In this document: in pieces, positions 7,962-16,325 of the stretch
Position numbering within the stretch: the first letter of the stretch is position 1
Layout of the letters: every line of letters begins with the position of its first letter
NCBI RefSeq assembly: GCF_002705925.1
Contig: NZ_NKRE01000001.1
Location: forward strand, 5,706,904-5,770,903
From: Mycobacterium ostraviense
Lineage (GTDB): Bacteria > Actinomycetota > Actinomycetes > Mycobacteriales > Mycobacteriaceae
DNA length: 64,000 nt
Direction: 5' to 3'
Made by a program: the position numbers and the translations under genes
Notes under the pieces: generated by a model
The model's input: only the letters and a program-made list of their open reading frames with translations
Databases searched by the model: none
What the model was told of the DNA's origin: nothing

Positions 7962-9402
7962 TCAATCCACGCCCGAGATCAACGCGGCCAGCTGACGGCG
8001 ATTGACTTTGCCGGTCGCGCTGTACGGGATGGCCTCGACGATCGCCAACTTCTCGGGCAACTTGAAACACGCGATCAGATCGCGACAGTGTGATCGCAGC
8101 TCGTCCAGCGTCACCGGACTGCGGACCACCACCGCGGCCCCCACCCGCTGGCCCATCTCCTCGTCGGCGATTCCGGCGACGGCGACGTCGGTCACCGCCG
8201 GGTGGGAACGCAGCGCCTCCTCCACTTCGATCGGCCCGAACTTCTCTCCCCCGCGATTGATGGTGTCGTTCACCCAGCCGCTCGGGTAGAGATAGCCGTC
8301 GGCATCCTGTCGGCCAAGGTCACCGGTGTGCAGCCATCCCTCGGTGACGTTCTGGGCGGTCTTGACCCACAACTCGCCGACCGTTCCCGGTTCGACATCC
8401 TCGCCGGTGTCGGGGTCGACCACCGGCACCTCGACACCGGGCAGCGGACGGCCGACGGATCCCGCCCGCGCCGGGTCGTGATGGTCGTCGGGCAGCAGCG
8501 TCGTATACGCACCAAGCGTCTCGGTCTGGCCGAACACGTTGGCAAAGGCCACGTGAGGAAGTGCCGCCATTGCCCTGCGCACCAACGCGCCGGGCGCGGC
8601 GGCGGCTCCATAGGCGATGGCGACCAGCGAGGTGAGATCGGTGCTGGCGAAGTCGGGATGGTCGAGAATGCGTTACAGCATCGTCGGCACCAAGAAGGTG
8701 GCCACAACCCGGTGCCGCGACACCAGACCCCAACCACTCACCGGCGTCAAACCGTGTTTGCACCACCGAAGTGTTGCCCGAGTACAGGCTGCCCAGCATG
8801 CCGAGAGCACCGCCGACGTGGAAGAAGGGCACGCACATCATCCCCACCGACGGCGTCGCGTCCACCCGGAACGGTGGCGACATTCGTTGGATCCGCGTCG
8901 TGAGCTGCCGGCCGGTGATGCCGACCGCTTTGGGGAGTCCTGTTGTGCCGCTGGTGAACAAGATCAAGGCCTCGCGGTCGTCGACGTCTTCAGCCGGTGG
9001 CGCCGCTGCGGCGCGGTTTTCATCGACGAGATCGGTCACCACCGTCAGCGCGCCGGCGTCGCGGACCCGGTCCGCGTAGGCAGCCCCCGCCACCGCCACC
9101 GGCGAGCAGCCGGCGCTTTCCAGCAGCACTCGCAGCTCGGCGGGAGTCAGCGCCGGGATCATCAACGCCGCCGCGGCACCGATACGCGCCGCCCCGAGCA
9201 CGGCCGCGATCGACAGCAGACTTCCGCCGTCGACGACGGCGACGCGCTCGCCGGGTCCAACCCCATGGGCGGCGAGGCCGACGGCGCACTGCCGCACCGC
9301 CGCACCGAGGTCGCCATAACTGATCCAGCGCTCACCGAAGATGAGCGCCGCCCGGTCGGGAGCGCCGGCCGCGGCCGCGTCGATGATGGCGCCGACGTTC
9401 AT
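7962..9402 (-). pseudogene. Acyl-CoA synthetase / AMP-dependent ligase, frameshift plus stop
   Basis: The start is ATG at 9400-9402 (MNVGAIIDAAAAGAPDRAAL). The N-terminal frame has the adenylation P-loop motif LFTSGTTGLPKAVGI and VPFFHVGGALGML. At 8728-8731 an extra base in a G run (gene strand) shifts the frame; the true path continues LVSRHRVVATFLVPTML and then meets TAA at 8673-8675, where a Gln or Leu codon would be expected. After that the C-terminal domain is complete: FGQTETLGA, LHTGDLGRQDADGYLY, NRGGEKF and the catalytic-lysine region SATGKVNRRQL. With two independent lesions it is a true pseudogene. The substrate was probably an aromatic or short-chain acid; this is inference. Confidence 0.88.
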
Positions 9403-9409
9403 CTGCGGC

Positions 9410-10106
9410 CTAATACAGGGGTGACCACGCGGAGGTGCGCAGTAACCGGCCGGTCCACTGGTCGCGCAGGTCCAGGGCGTCGTACAGCCAGGTGCCCGGG
9501 GCGCGGTGTTCGGGCGGAATGGGTCCGGAGCAGGTCCAGCAGGGCCTCCGGCCGCCGGATGCGCTGCATCAAAATCACCTCCCGCCGCAGGTGGCTGCCC
9601 AGCGCGGGCTGGAAGGCGGCCTGGATGGTCAGCATCGACGACGGCCGCTCCAGGCTGCGGGCATATACCGCGCCGCAGCGGTCGATGTACTCCTCGAACT
9701 TCTCCTGATAGGGCCACATGGTGTCTTCCAGGTAGAGGGTCAGCTCGTGCTCGCGCCCATCGGACGGCACCTCCGCGACCGACATGTCATGCAGCGGCGA
9801 CCACGGCAGCGGCACCAGTAGTTTGGCTTCGACGTCGTGACGAAGCTCGTCTAGTTCGCGCATCCACTTCTGCAGATCGCCTTTTTGCACCCGCAGCGCC
9901 AGGCGTTCCCATGCCGCACCGTCTTCGACGGCGGTGATGGTGACGACGGTGTATGCAGGGCCGCTGCCGTGTGCGTGATCGGCATACCAGAGCAGGCGGG
10001 CGTCGTCGCCGGCGGCGAGCATCGGCATCCAGCCGTGGCGAAACGCAGTCTCGAAATCGTCTTCCGCGCGCCCGCGCACCTTGTGTACCTCGTGCATGAA
10101 CAGCAC
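9410..10106 (-). pseudogene. NIPSNAP-like dimeric alpha/beta-barrel protein, copy B, C-terminal frameshift
   Basis: The sister of copy A: FMHEVHKVRGRAEDDFETAF, then WYADHAHGSGPAYTVVTIT and LTLYLEDTMWPYQEK. The main frame stays aligned with copy A until about 9515-9530, then turns to nonsense. In the neighbouring frame the expected end appears (PPEHRAPGTWLYDALDLRDQ, then RLLRTSAWSPLY) with a TAG at 9410-9412, 7 bases before the ligase ATG. GTG at 10106 matches the start of copy A; a GTG at 10121 is also possible. A single indel near the C-terminus removes about 35 residues of native sequence. Confidence 0.75.
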
Positions 10107-10655
10107 GCCGAGACCTCCCACGCGGCGCCGCCCGATGAACGCCCTCGTCCACGGACGCTAATCCTGAGCGTCCGGTCTGTCCACGTCGGGGTTGACAGAT
10201 GCCGCATGCCAACTAGGACACCGGCCCCGAACGGGACCGGTTGGTCCGTATCACGCTGTGCCCGTTCGGGTTTGGAGAACCTGGGCGCCGTCGCTTGCAA
10301 CGCCGCCGCGGGGCTGCACACGGCCGCGACGGCATCGAGCCTGCGGCTGGGGCATCGAGCCTGCGGCCAGAGACGACCTGCGCGACCACGTGGCGCAGTA
10401 AGCGCAGGCTCGATGCCAACATTTGCCGAATAGCGGCCTGGGCGCCGCGCCCACCGGCACGCGGGACGGCCCACTCCGGCGCCGCCGCCTGTCGAACAGC
10501 CGGGCCGATAGCGCAAGACTCTCAACGGCCCAGGTGTTGTTCGCCGAGCCACCCGGCTGCCACCGTCCCGGAACTGCGAAGCATATCTGGACAGTCGAGC
10601 CGAGAATCTGGTTTGCTCCAATCGGAAGTCGTATTCACCCGGCAGGAGTTCGCGC
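10107..10655. other. Intergenic stretch with an inverted-repeat cluster
   Basis: No convincing gene in about 550 bases. It separates the divergent NIPSNAP-like operon and the AhpD-like operon. It contains a repeated 15-mer and its inverted copy at 10331-10417, listed separately. A GGCAGGAG ribosome binding site precedes the gene at 10656. Confidence 0.5.
10331..10417. repeat. Direct and inverted copies of GGCATCGAGCCTGCG
   Basis: GGCATCGAGCCTGCG occurs at 10331-10345 and again at 10351-10365, and its exact reverse complement lies at 10403-10417. Either upstream copy can pair with the inverted copy, giving a stem of 15 base pairs. It could act as a terminator-like hairpin or belong to a dispersed intergenic repeat family. 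Confidence 0.8.
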
Positions 10656-11147
10656 ATGGCCCGACTTGACGTGCCGGACGGCCCCGGCGGCGAAGCCGCG
10701 ATGATCTGGACGCTGCGTCCCGAGCTCGGTGGCATGGTCGAGCGGATGATCCGCGGCGCATACCAGCAGAGCATCGTGCCGGCCGACGAGCGCGAACTAA
10801 CCAGGATGCGCATCGCGCAAATCAACGACTGCGTCGCGTGCTCGGGCTTTCGGGCGCCGTCGCTGCTGGACGCCGGCCCGAAAGCCCCGGCACCCGAGCT
10901 CTACGACCACGTCGCGGACTACGCTGGCTACCCCGGCTACACGCCACGCCAACGCCTTGCCATCGAGTTCGCCGAGCGCTTCGCCACCGACCACGCGTCG
11001 CTGGACGAGGCATTCTTCGGGCGGCTGCGGGCGCTGTTCTCCGATGCGGAGATCCTCGATTTGACGCTGTGCGTCGCGGTGTTTCTGGGCCTGGGGCGTT
11101 CACTGACGGTGCTCGGGATCGACCAGTCCTGCGCGATAGACATCTAG
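10656..11147 (+). CDS. AhpD-like/carboxymuconolactone decarboxylase-family protein
   Basis: A 163-residue helical protein with the CxxC site in RIAQINDCVACSGFR, typical of the AhpD-like fold. These proteins are peroxidase partners or decarboxylases; the CxxC suggests thiol redox chemistry. It begins MARLDVPDGPGGEAAM with GGCAGGAG upstream. It is the first gene of a three-gene run with a nitroreductase (18 bases later) and a START-like protein (overlapping stop/start), suggesting a shared operon. A distant paralog lies at 48349-48843. Confidence 0.75.
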   Translation: MARLDVPDGPGGEAAMIWTLRPELGGMVERMIRGAYQQSIVPADERELTRMRIAQINDCVACSGFRAPSLLDAGPKAPAPELYDHVADYAGYPGYTPRQRLAIEFAERFATDHASLDEAFFGRLRALFSDAEILDLTLCVAVFLGLGRSLTVLGIDQSCAIDI

Positions 11148-11165
11148 GAGACAAATGGACTTCAC

Positions 11166-11807
11166 GTGGACCTAACCTCGGTCGACGAGCTGCTCACCAC
11201 CACACGGTCGGTACGCCGACGCCTCGATCTGAACCGGCCGGTGGGCCGTGAGGTGATTCTCGAGTGCCTGCGGCTGGCCACCCAAGCGCCCACCGCCAGC
11301 AATGCCCAGGATTGGCGCTGGCTGGTGATCACCGACGCCGACAAGCGGGCCGCGATCGCCGACATCTACCGCAGCGTCGGCGCCGAGTATCTCGCCCGGG
11401 CCGCGGCCACCGCGTCCGATCCGCAGACCCAGCGGGTGTATCGCAGCGCGTTCGGCCTGACCGAGACGCTGGCCCACGTTCCGGTGCATGTCATTCCCTG
11501 CCTGCAGCGGCGCATCGACGAAAGTAACCGGCTGGTCGCCGCGTCGGCCTGGGCGTCGATCATCCCGGCCGGCTGGAGCTTCCTGCTTGCGTTGCGGTCC
11601 CGCGGATTGGGATCGGTGTGGACGACGATGCATCTGGCAAAGGAGAAAGAGGTGGCCGGGGTGCTCGAAATCCCGGACACGGTCACCCAGGCTGCGCTGT
11701 TCCCGGTGGCCTACACCATCGGCACCGACTTCCGTCCGGCCGCGCGGCCGCCCGTGGAGACCATCACGTATTGGGATACCTGGGAACAGCCTGTTGGAGA
11801 AAGCTGA
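11166..11807 (+). CDS. Nitroreductase-family flavoprotein
   Basis: A 213-residue protein with the FMN-binding arginine cluster at the start (TTTRSVRRRLDLNRPV) and QAPTASNAQDWRWLVITD, classic for the nitroreductase/FMN-reductase fold. It probably reduces nitro or quinone substrates with NAD(P)H. The GTG at 11166 is the only usable start: the nearby ATG at 11154 runs into a stop after six codons. An AGGAGA lies at 11147-11152. Its TGA overlaps the ATG of the next gene by one base. Confidence 0.75.
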   Translation: MDLTSVDELLTTTRSVRRRLDLNRPVGREVILECLRLATQAPTASNAQDWRWLVITDADKRAAIADIYRSVGAEYLARAAATASDPQTQRVYRSAFGLTETLAHVPVHVIPCLQRRIDESNRLVAASAWASIIPAGWSFLLALRSRGLGSVWTTMHLAKEKEVAGVLEIPDTVTQAALFPVAYTIGTDFRPAARPPVETITYWDTWEQPVGES

Positions 11808-12301
11808 TGCAGTCCTACACCGTGCGATTTCACGTCGACGCGCCCCCGAGCAAGGTGTGGCGGGTGCTGCATCCGCCCGCGCCGCCGAATTCTCCGCGGC
11901 CGCGGGTGCTCAGGTGGCCGACGGGCAGCATGGAGATTTTGCACGAGGGAGACGAGGCCGGCGAAGGTCTGGTCCGCACCTGCATTTTCGAGGTGCCCAA
12001 GTACCTGCTGTCCGGCGGCAAGGGGCGGTCGTTCGAGACCGTCACGGAGGCAAAGGTCAACAAGCTGTCGCGGTATGTGGCGGTCGGCGCGCCGCTGTGG
12101 TCGCGCGCCGAGGGCTATCACCAACTCGACGAGCAGGCCGACGGCAGCACCATACTGACGTTCCACGAGACCTATCACGCCTATAACCCGGTGTTGCGCC
12201 TCCTCCTCGAGCGCCCGGTGCACGCGAAGATTTCCCGCGACAACCTCAAGACGTACCAGCACGCGCTCGGCTACGCCGGCACGGTGCGGCGACTGGACTG
12301 A
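11807..12301 (+). CDS. SRPBCC/START-like protein
   Basis: A 164-residue protein, MQSYTVRFHVDAPPSKVWRV, with a central sheet and a C-terminal helix (ISRDNLKTYQHALGYAG). The fold is that of polyketide-cyclase/START-like proteins. Its ATG shares a base with the TGA of the nitroreductase (TGATG), indicating translational coupling. The pair nitroreductase plus ligand-binding protein suggests processing of a hydrophobic or aromatic compound; the compound is unknown. Confidence 0.7.
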   Translation: MQSYTVRFHVDAPPSKVWRVLHPPAPPNSPRPRVLRWPTGSMEILHEGDEAGEGLVRTCIFEVPKYLLSGGKGRSFETVTEAKVNKLSRYVAVGAPLWSRAEGYHQLDEQADGSTILTFHETYHAYNPVLRLLLERPVHAKISRDNLKTYQHALGYAGTVRRLD

Positions 12302-12317
12302 ACGGCTGCCCGCCGGC

Positions 12318-12629
12318 TCACACCAACGCGGTGATTACCGCCAACACGGCGATGCACCACGCCAGCGCGGCAATCAGCACGCACAATGACCCAACCGCGG
12401 CCAGCCGGTCACTACGGTTCGCGTTTTCGTCCATGGTGACGGCGAAACTACTGGGAATTCGCCGGAATACGTCCGGCCATGCCACCCGGGAGGCGGCCCG
12501 CTTGACACCGGTCGGGTCTTCTTTGGTACGGCGGCGCGGTGCCACCGTGGTCCCGTTGGTGACGAGCACAAAGCCCACCACAAACGACGCGACACCCATC
12601 ACGACGAGCAGCACGGCAAGCCACAGCAT
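12318..12629 (-). CDS. Small membrane protein with two transmembrane helices
   Basis: A 103-residue protein with one hydrophobic helix at the N-terminus (MLWLAVLLVVMGVASFVVGF) and one at the C-terminus (VLIAALAWCIAVLAVITALV), with a basic loop of about 50 residues between. The start is ATG at 12627-12629, preceded by AAAGGAGGACACG; longer frames upstream have no support. The family is not recognised. It is convergent with the operon ending at 12301. Confidence 0.65.
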   Translation of the reverse strand: MLWLAVLLVVMGVASFVVGFVLVTNGTTVAPRRRTKEDPTGVKRAASRVAWPDVFRRIPSSFAVTMDENANRSDRLAAVGSLCVLIAALAWCIAVLAVITALV

Positions 12630-12972
12630 CGTGTCCTCCTTTACTGCCGATCCGTTACCGGTGTTGTTGGCTCCAGTTGCATTGCGGCCCAACGTGGTAG
12701 GGGTACCCTGTCCCCCGTTTGGGGAAACGACGCTCGCCGTCGTCGCCGGCTGGTGGTGCGCACGTTCTGGAACTCGTTGGCGCACAATGCACTTGCCGAG
12801 CATGCCTGGGCCGGCCGGCACTGGTCAGGAGTCGGCATGGCCGCGAAGTCGATGCGCCTTGTTCAAAGACGCCGGTGGGAACTCGGGCGCCGCGTCGTCG
12901 GTGCCCACGCCGGCGATTCGTACCTTGTCGGCGGTTCGAAATTGGCTGCCCGCCCCGGTAGGCTGCTGAGCT
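12630..12972. other. Intergenic stretch, nothing recognised
   Basis: About 340 bases between divergent genes. I see no coding pattern or RNA gene. It should hold the promoters of the small membrane protein and of the secreted protein at 12973. Confidence 0.4.
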
Positions 12973-13437
12973 ATGAGTTCGAAGGCGCCAGCCGCCCGAT
13001 TTCTTGCTGCGGGGCTGATCCTCGCTGGCTGGGCCGGGTCCGCAGGTGTCGCCGCTGCCGACCCGCAACCGGCACCGCAGCCCGCACCCAAGACGACCAT
13101 CGATCACGACGGCACCTATACGGTGGGCACCGACATCGCGCCGGGCACCTACAGCTCTGCCGGACCCGTTGGTAACGGCACCTGCTATTGGAAGCGGTTA
13201 GGCAATCCCGACGGCGCCCTGCTCGACAATGCACTGAGCAAAAAGCCGCAGGTAGTGCAGATCGAACCGACCGACAAGGCATTCAGGACATCCGGCTGCC
13301 AGCCCTGGCAGATCACCGGCGAGAGCAATGCGCCAGCCGAATTACCGGGCCCTGCCGCAGGCGCCCAACTGCAAACCGATCTGGCGATCCTCAACGGGCT
13401 GCTCGGCCCGACCGGCGAACGGGTGCCCCAGTCCTGA
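12973..13437 (+). CDS. Conserved mycobacterial secreted protein (Rv1906c-like)
   Basis: A 154-residue exported protein. The signal peptide (LAAGLILAGWAGSAGVAAAD) ends in an AxA-type site, followed by a Pro/Ala spacer and then a compact domain: DGTYTVGTDIAPGTYSSAGP, with two cysteines (GTCYWKRL and SGCQPW) likely to form a disulphide. This domain occurs in many actinobacterial secreted proteins of unknown function. Location next to aao matches Rv1906c. It starts 19 bases before aao, so cotranscription is likely. Confidence 0.8.
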   Translation: MSSKAPAARFLAAGLILAGWAGSAGVAAADPQPAPQPAPKTTIDHDGTYTVGTDIAPGTYSSAGPVGNGTCYWKRLGNPDGALLDNALSKKPQVVQIEPTDKAFRTSGCQPWQITGESNAPAELPGPAAGAQLQTDLAILNGLLGPTGERVPQS

Positions 13438-13455
13438 CGGCCGGGTGACGCGGCC

Positions 13456-14418
13456 ATGCCTGACCGGATGCAACAGATCGTCGTCATCGGCGCCGGCGTC
13501 AGCGGATTGACCTCAGCGCTGTGTCTGGCCGAAGCGGGATGGCCGGTGCACATCTGGACCGCCGCGATGCCGCAGGACACGACCTCGGCGGTGGCCGGAG
13601 CCGTCTGGGGCCCGGTGTTCACCCAACCTGTTGCCAAGACGCTGGCTTGGACGGCGGAATCGCTGCATGTGTTCGGCGAACTCGCCAAGGACCCCGCCAC
13701 CGGAGTTCGCATGGCACCGGCCCTGACCGTCGGTGACGTACCCGTGGGCGCGGAACTGCCGCCGCAGGTCGCGTTGATCCCCGACCTGCGGCCGGCCGAT
13801 CCGGCCGAAATACCCGAAGGCTTCCCGGCGGGGTTTCGCTCCACGCTGCCCATGATCGACATGCCCCACTACCTCGACTACCTGACCAAGCGGTTGGCCG
13901 CGGCCGGCTGTGAGATCGAGATCCGACCGGTGCGGTCGCTGGCCGAGGCCGCCGACGCGGCACCGATCGTGGTGAACTGTGCCGGTCTCGGTGCCGCAGA
14001 GCTGACCGGCGACGACACGTTGCGGCCGCTTTTCGGCCAGCACGTTGTCATGGCCAATCCCGGTCTGCGGCAGATATTTCTGGAACGCAACGACGCCCCG
14101 GAATGGGTCTGCTACTTCCCCCACCCGCAGCGCGTGGTCTGCGGCGGTATCAGTATCGCCGACCGCTGGGACACGACCGCAGACCCCGCGGTGACCGAAC
14201 GGATCCTGCAGCGCTGCCGGGGGATCGAGCCGCGGCTTGGCCAGGCCCCGGTGATCGAGACGATCACCGGCCTGCGTCCCGACCGTCCGTCGGTGCGGGT
14301 GGAATCCGAGCCGCTCAGCCGGGCGCGGTGTATCCACAACTACGGTCACAGTGCCAACGGAGTAACGCTGTCGTGGGGATGTGCGCGGGAGGTGGCGCGC
14401 CTCGTCGGCGCGCCATGA
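13456..14418 (+). CDS. aao: D-amino acid oxidase
   Basis: A 320-residue FAD enzyme of the DAO family. The FAD site is QIVVIGAGVSGLTSAL; the DAO signature appears late as RARCIHNYGHSANGVTLSWG, with the conserved active-site region WVCYFPHPQRVVCGG in the middle. It oxidises neutral D-amino acids to 2-oxo acids with hydrogen peroxide and ammonia. It corresponds to Rv1905c. An earlier GTG is absent; ATG 13456 is supported by the nearby FAD motif. It is convergent with the STAS gene, three bases away. Confidence 0.9.
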   Translation: MPDRMQQIVVIGAGVSGLTSALCLAEAGWPVHIWTAAMPQDTTSAVAGAVWGPVFTQPVAKTLAWTAESLHVFGELAKDPATGVRMAPALTVGDVPVGAELPPQVALIPDLRPADPAEIPEGFPAGFRSTLPMIDMPHYLDYLTKRLAAAGCEIEIRPVRSLAEAADAAPIVVNCAGLGAAELTGDDTLRPLFGQHVVMANPGLRQIFLERNDAPEWVCYFPHPQRVVCGGISIADRWDTTADPAVTERILQRCRGIEPRLGQAPVIETITGLRPDRPSVRVESEPLSRARCIHNYGHSANGVTLSWGCAREVARLVGAP

Positions 14419-14421
14419 GCG

Positions 14422-14853
14422 TCAAGCCGGTGGCGCCAGCGCGTTCTCGACAGAGGTGTACATCGGCAGCAGGCGACGCAGGCCGCACGCCGCGATGGTG
14501 CGGGCCACGATCGGTTGGTTGCTGACTAGCCGCAGGTTCACGCCACGACGGCGGCACCGCACCGATTCCTGGGCCAGCACGGCATACGCGCACGACCCCA
14601 TGAACTCGAGGTCTCTGACGTCAATGACGAACGGACCCGGCGCGATGGCGATGGCGGCGCTGCGGGTCACCAACCGTTGCCAGAGTGTCTCGTTACTGGC
14701 ATCGATGTCACCACCGACGTGGACCACTACCGCCGAGCCGGTAGATTCGGTGACCGCCCGTAGACCGCTTTGCGCGTCACCTAGTTGCAAACTCAGCCGC
14801 GTGCTCGTGGGACCGGAGGATGCTCCGAGCGCGACAGTGTCCATCTTGTGCAA
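14422..14853 (-). CDS. STAS-domain anti-anti-sigma-factor-like protein
   Basis: A 143-residue protein with a STAS domain: VVVHVGGDIDASNETLWQRL, then FVIDVRDLEFMGSCAYAVLA. In classical anti-anti-sigma factors a serine in the DLxFxxS motif is phosphorylated; here the matching segment reads DLEFMGSCAYA, so a serine is present. It likely takes part in partner switching with an anti-sigma kinase. The locus matches Rv1904. No kinase or sigma gene lies next to it. Confidence 0.82.
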   Translation of the reverse strand: MHKMDTVALGASSGPTSTRLSLQLGDAQSGLRAVTESTGSAVVVHVGGDIDASNETLWQRLVTRSAAIAIAPGPFVIDVRDLEFMGSCAYAVLAQESVRCRRRGVNLRLVSNQPIVARTIAACGLRRLLPMYTSVENALAPPA

Positions 14854-15121
14854 CGTCCCGTCCGTCGTGTGGTGCTAAGTGCTGCCATCCTGGCTGGGGG
14901 AAGGCGCGCGGGTGATCGTCCTGGCTAGGAGTGCTGCCCTGTTTTCACAGTGGTAGTAAGCATATGTGTAACAGATCCTGAAAAAGAAGGATGTCTAAAA
15001 CCAAATTTTGCGTAATTCATGACGGCGGGCACGTTCTTGGCTGTGCGACCACCGGGCGCGGCGACATCACTACTATCTGACCAAAGCTTGCTACTGCTAA
15101 GAGAAACCGGCCAATAACGCG

Positions 15122-15904
15122 GTGAGCATCGATTACACGCTGCGCGACCACATTGTCACCATCACAATCAACCGCCCCGAGGCGCGCAACTCCCTCGACA
15201 TGGCGCATTTCCGCGACCTCGCCCACGCCTGGGCCGCCTTTCGCGATGACGCCAATGCCTGGGTCGCCGTCGTCACCGGCGTTGGGCAGGACTTCTGCAC
15301 CGGAGCCGACCTCAAGAAGTTCATCCCTGAGCTGACCGGTGATCTCCCCCGGCCCGAAGGGTGGGACAAAGACGACGCCATCCATGCCGTGTTGCATCGG
15401 TTCCCGCTCTACAAGCCGGTCGTCGCCGCGGTGAACGGCACGTGTGTCGCGGGTGGCTTCGAAATGCTGGGCCTGACCGACATCCGGGTGGCGGTGCCCG
15501 AGGCGAGATTCGCGGTGATGGAACCCAGACGCGGCCTTTTCGCCGGCGGCGGCAGCACCGTGCGACTGCCCCGCCAGATTCCCTACGCGTTAGCCATGGA
15601 ACTGCTGCTGACCGCCGACCTGGTGGATGCGCAGCGCTCGCTGGCCATGGGGCTGATCAACCGCGTGGTCGCGGCCGACCGGCTGATGGATACCGCCTAT
15701 GACTACGCCGCGCGGATCGCCGCCAACGCTCCGCTCGCGGTATCGGCAACCAAGCAATCCGCCGTCGAAGGCCTGGCACTCGACCTGGAGTCGGCATACG
15801 ACAACGAGACCCGGCACAGCGACCGCATTTTCCAGACGCAGGACGCCAAGGAAGGACCGCGCGCGTTCGCCGAGAAGCGACCGCCGCGATGGCAGGCACG
15901 CTGA
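15122..15904 (+). CDS. Enoyl-CoA hydratase/isomerase (crotonase) family protein
   Basis: A 260-residue crotonase-fold protein with a GTG start. Oxyanion-hole regions are visible as DFCTGADLKKFIPEL and GTCVAGGFEMLGLTDIRVA. The usual hydratase glutamates are not obvious; the stretch VMEPRRGLFAGGGSTVRLPR differs from classical hydratases, so isomerase, hydrolase or other acyl-CoA chemistry is possible. It lies alone between the STAS gene and a convergent membrane gene. Confidence 0.8.
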   Translation: MSIDYTLRDHIVTITINRPEARNSLDMAHFRDLAHAWAAFRDDANAWVAVVTGVGQDFCTGADLKKFIPELTGDLPRPEGWDKDDAIHAVLHRFPLYKPVVAAVNGTCVAGGFEMLGLTDIRVAVPEARFAVMEPRRGLFAGGGSTVRLPRQIPYALAMELLLTADLVDAQRSLAMGLINRVVAADRLMDTAYDYAARIAANAPLAVSATKQSAVEGLALDLESAYDNETRHSDRIFQTQDAKEGPRAFAEKRPPRWQAR

Positions 15905-15908
15905 CCGG

Positions 15909-16310
15909 TTAGCCGTTGCGGCTGCGCGCGGCGCGGCGAGTCAGCAGCGACAACAGCCAGCTCACGATGGACAACAGGATCGCGGCCCAGATTGCGCTCC
16001 ACCAGAAATGGTCGATCTGCAGACCCCAGTGGGTGGTGTCCTTGGTGATCCGGGCGGTGATCCACAGCATGAACGCATTGATCACGATGTGAAAAAGACC
16101 AAGCGTGACGATGTAGAGCGGGATCGACAGGAATTGCACGATCGGCTTGATGATCGCATTAACCAATCCGAAGATGACCGCGACGACGAAGATGATGCCG
16201 ACCCGCTGCAACGTCGTATCACCGCCGACAAAGCGCACCCCCGGGACGCACAGGGTGACCACCCACAACGCAAAACCCGTCAACGCCGCACGAACCAGAA
16301 AAGGGCCCAT
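15909..16310 (-). CDS. Phage-holin-IV/YvlD-like membrane protein (Rv1903-like)
   Basis: A 133-residue membrane protein with four hydrophobic helices, including FLVRAALTGFALWVVTLCV and VGIIFVVAVIFGLVNAIIKP, and the family motif NAIIKPIVQFLSIPLYIVTL. This motif defines the YvlD/holin-IV group of integral proteins with unknown function. It ends with a basic tail (LLTRRAARSRNG). It corresponds in place to Rv1903. Its stop lies four bases from the crotonase stop, convergent. Confidence 0.8.
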   Translation of the reverse strand: MGPFLVRAALTGFALWVVTLCVPGVRFVGGDTTLQRVGIIFVVAVIFGLVNAIIKPIVQFLSIPLYIVTLGLFHIVINAFMLWITARITKDTTHWGLQIDHFWWSAIWAAILLSIVSWLLSLLTRRAARSRNG

Positions 16311-16325
16311 GCGCCGATCCTGCCA

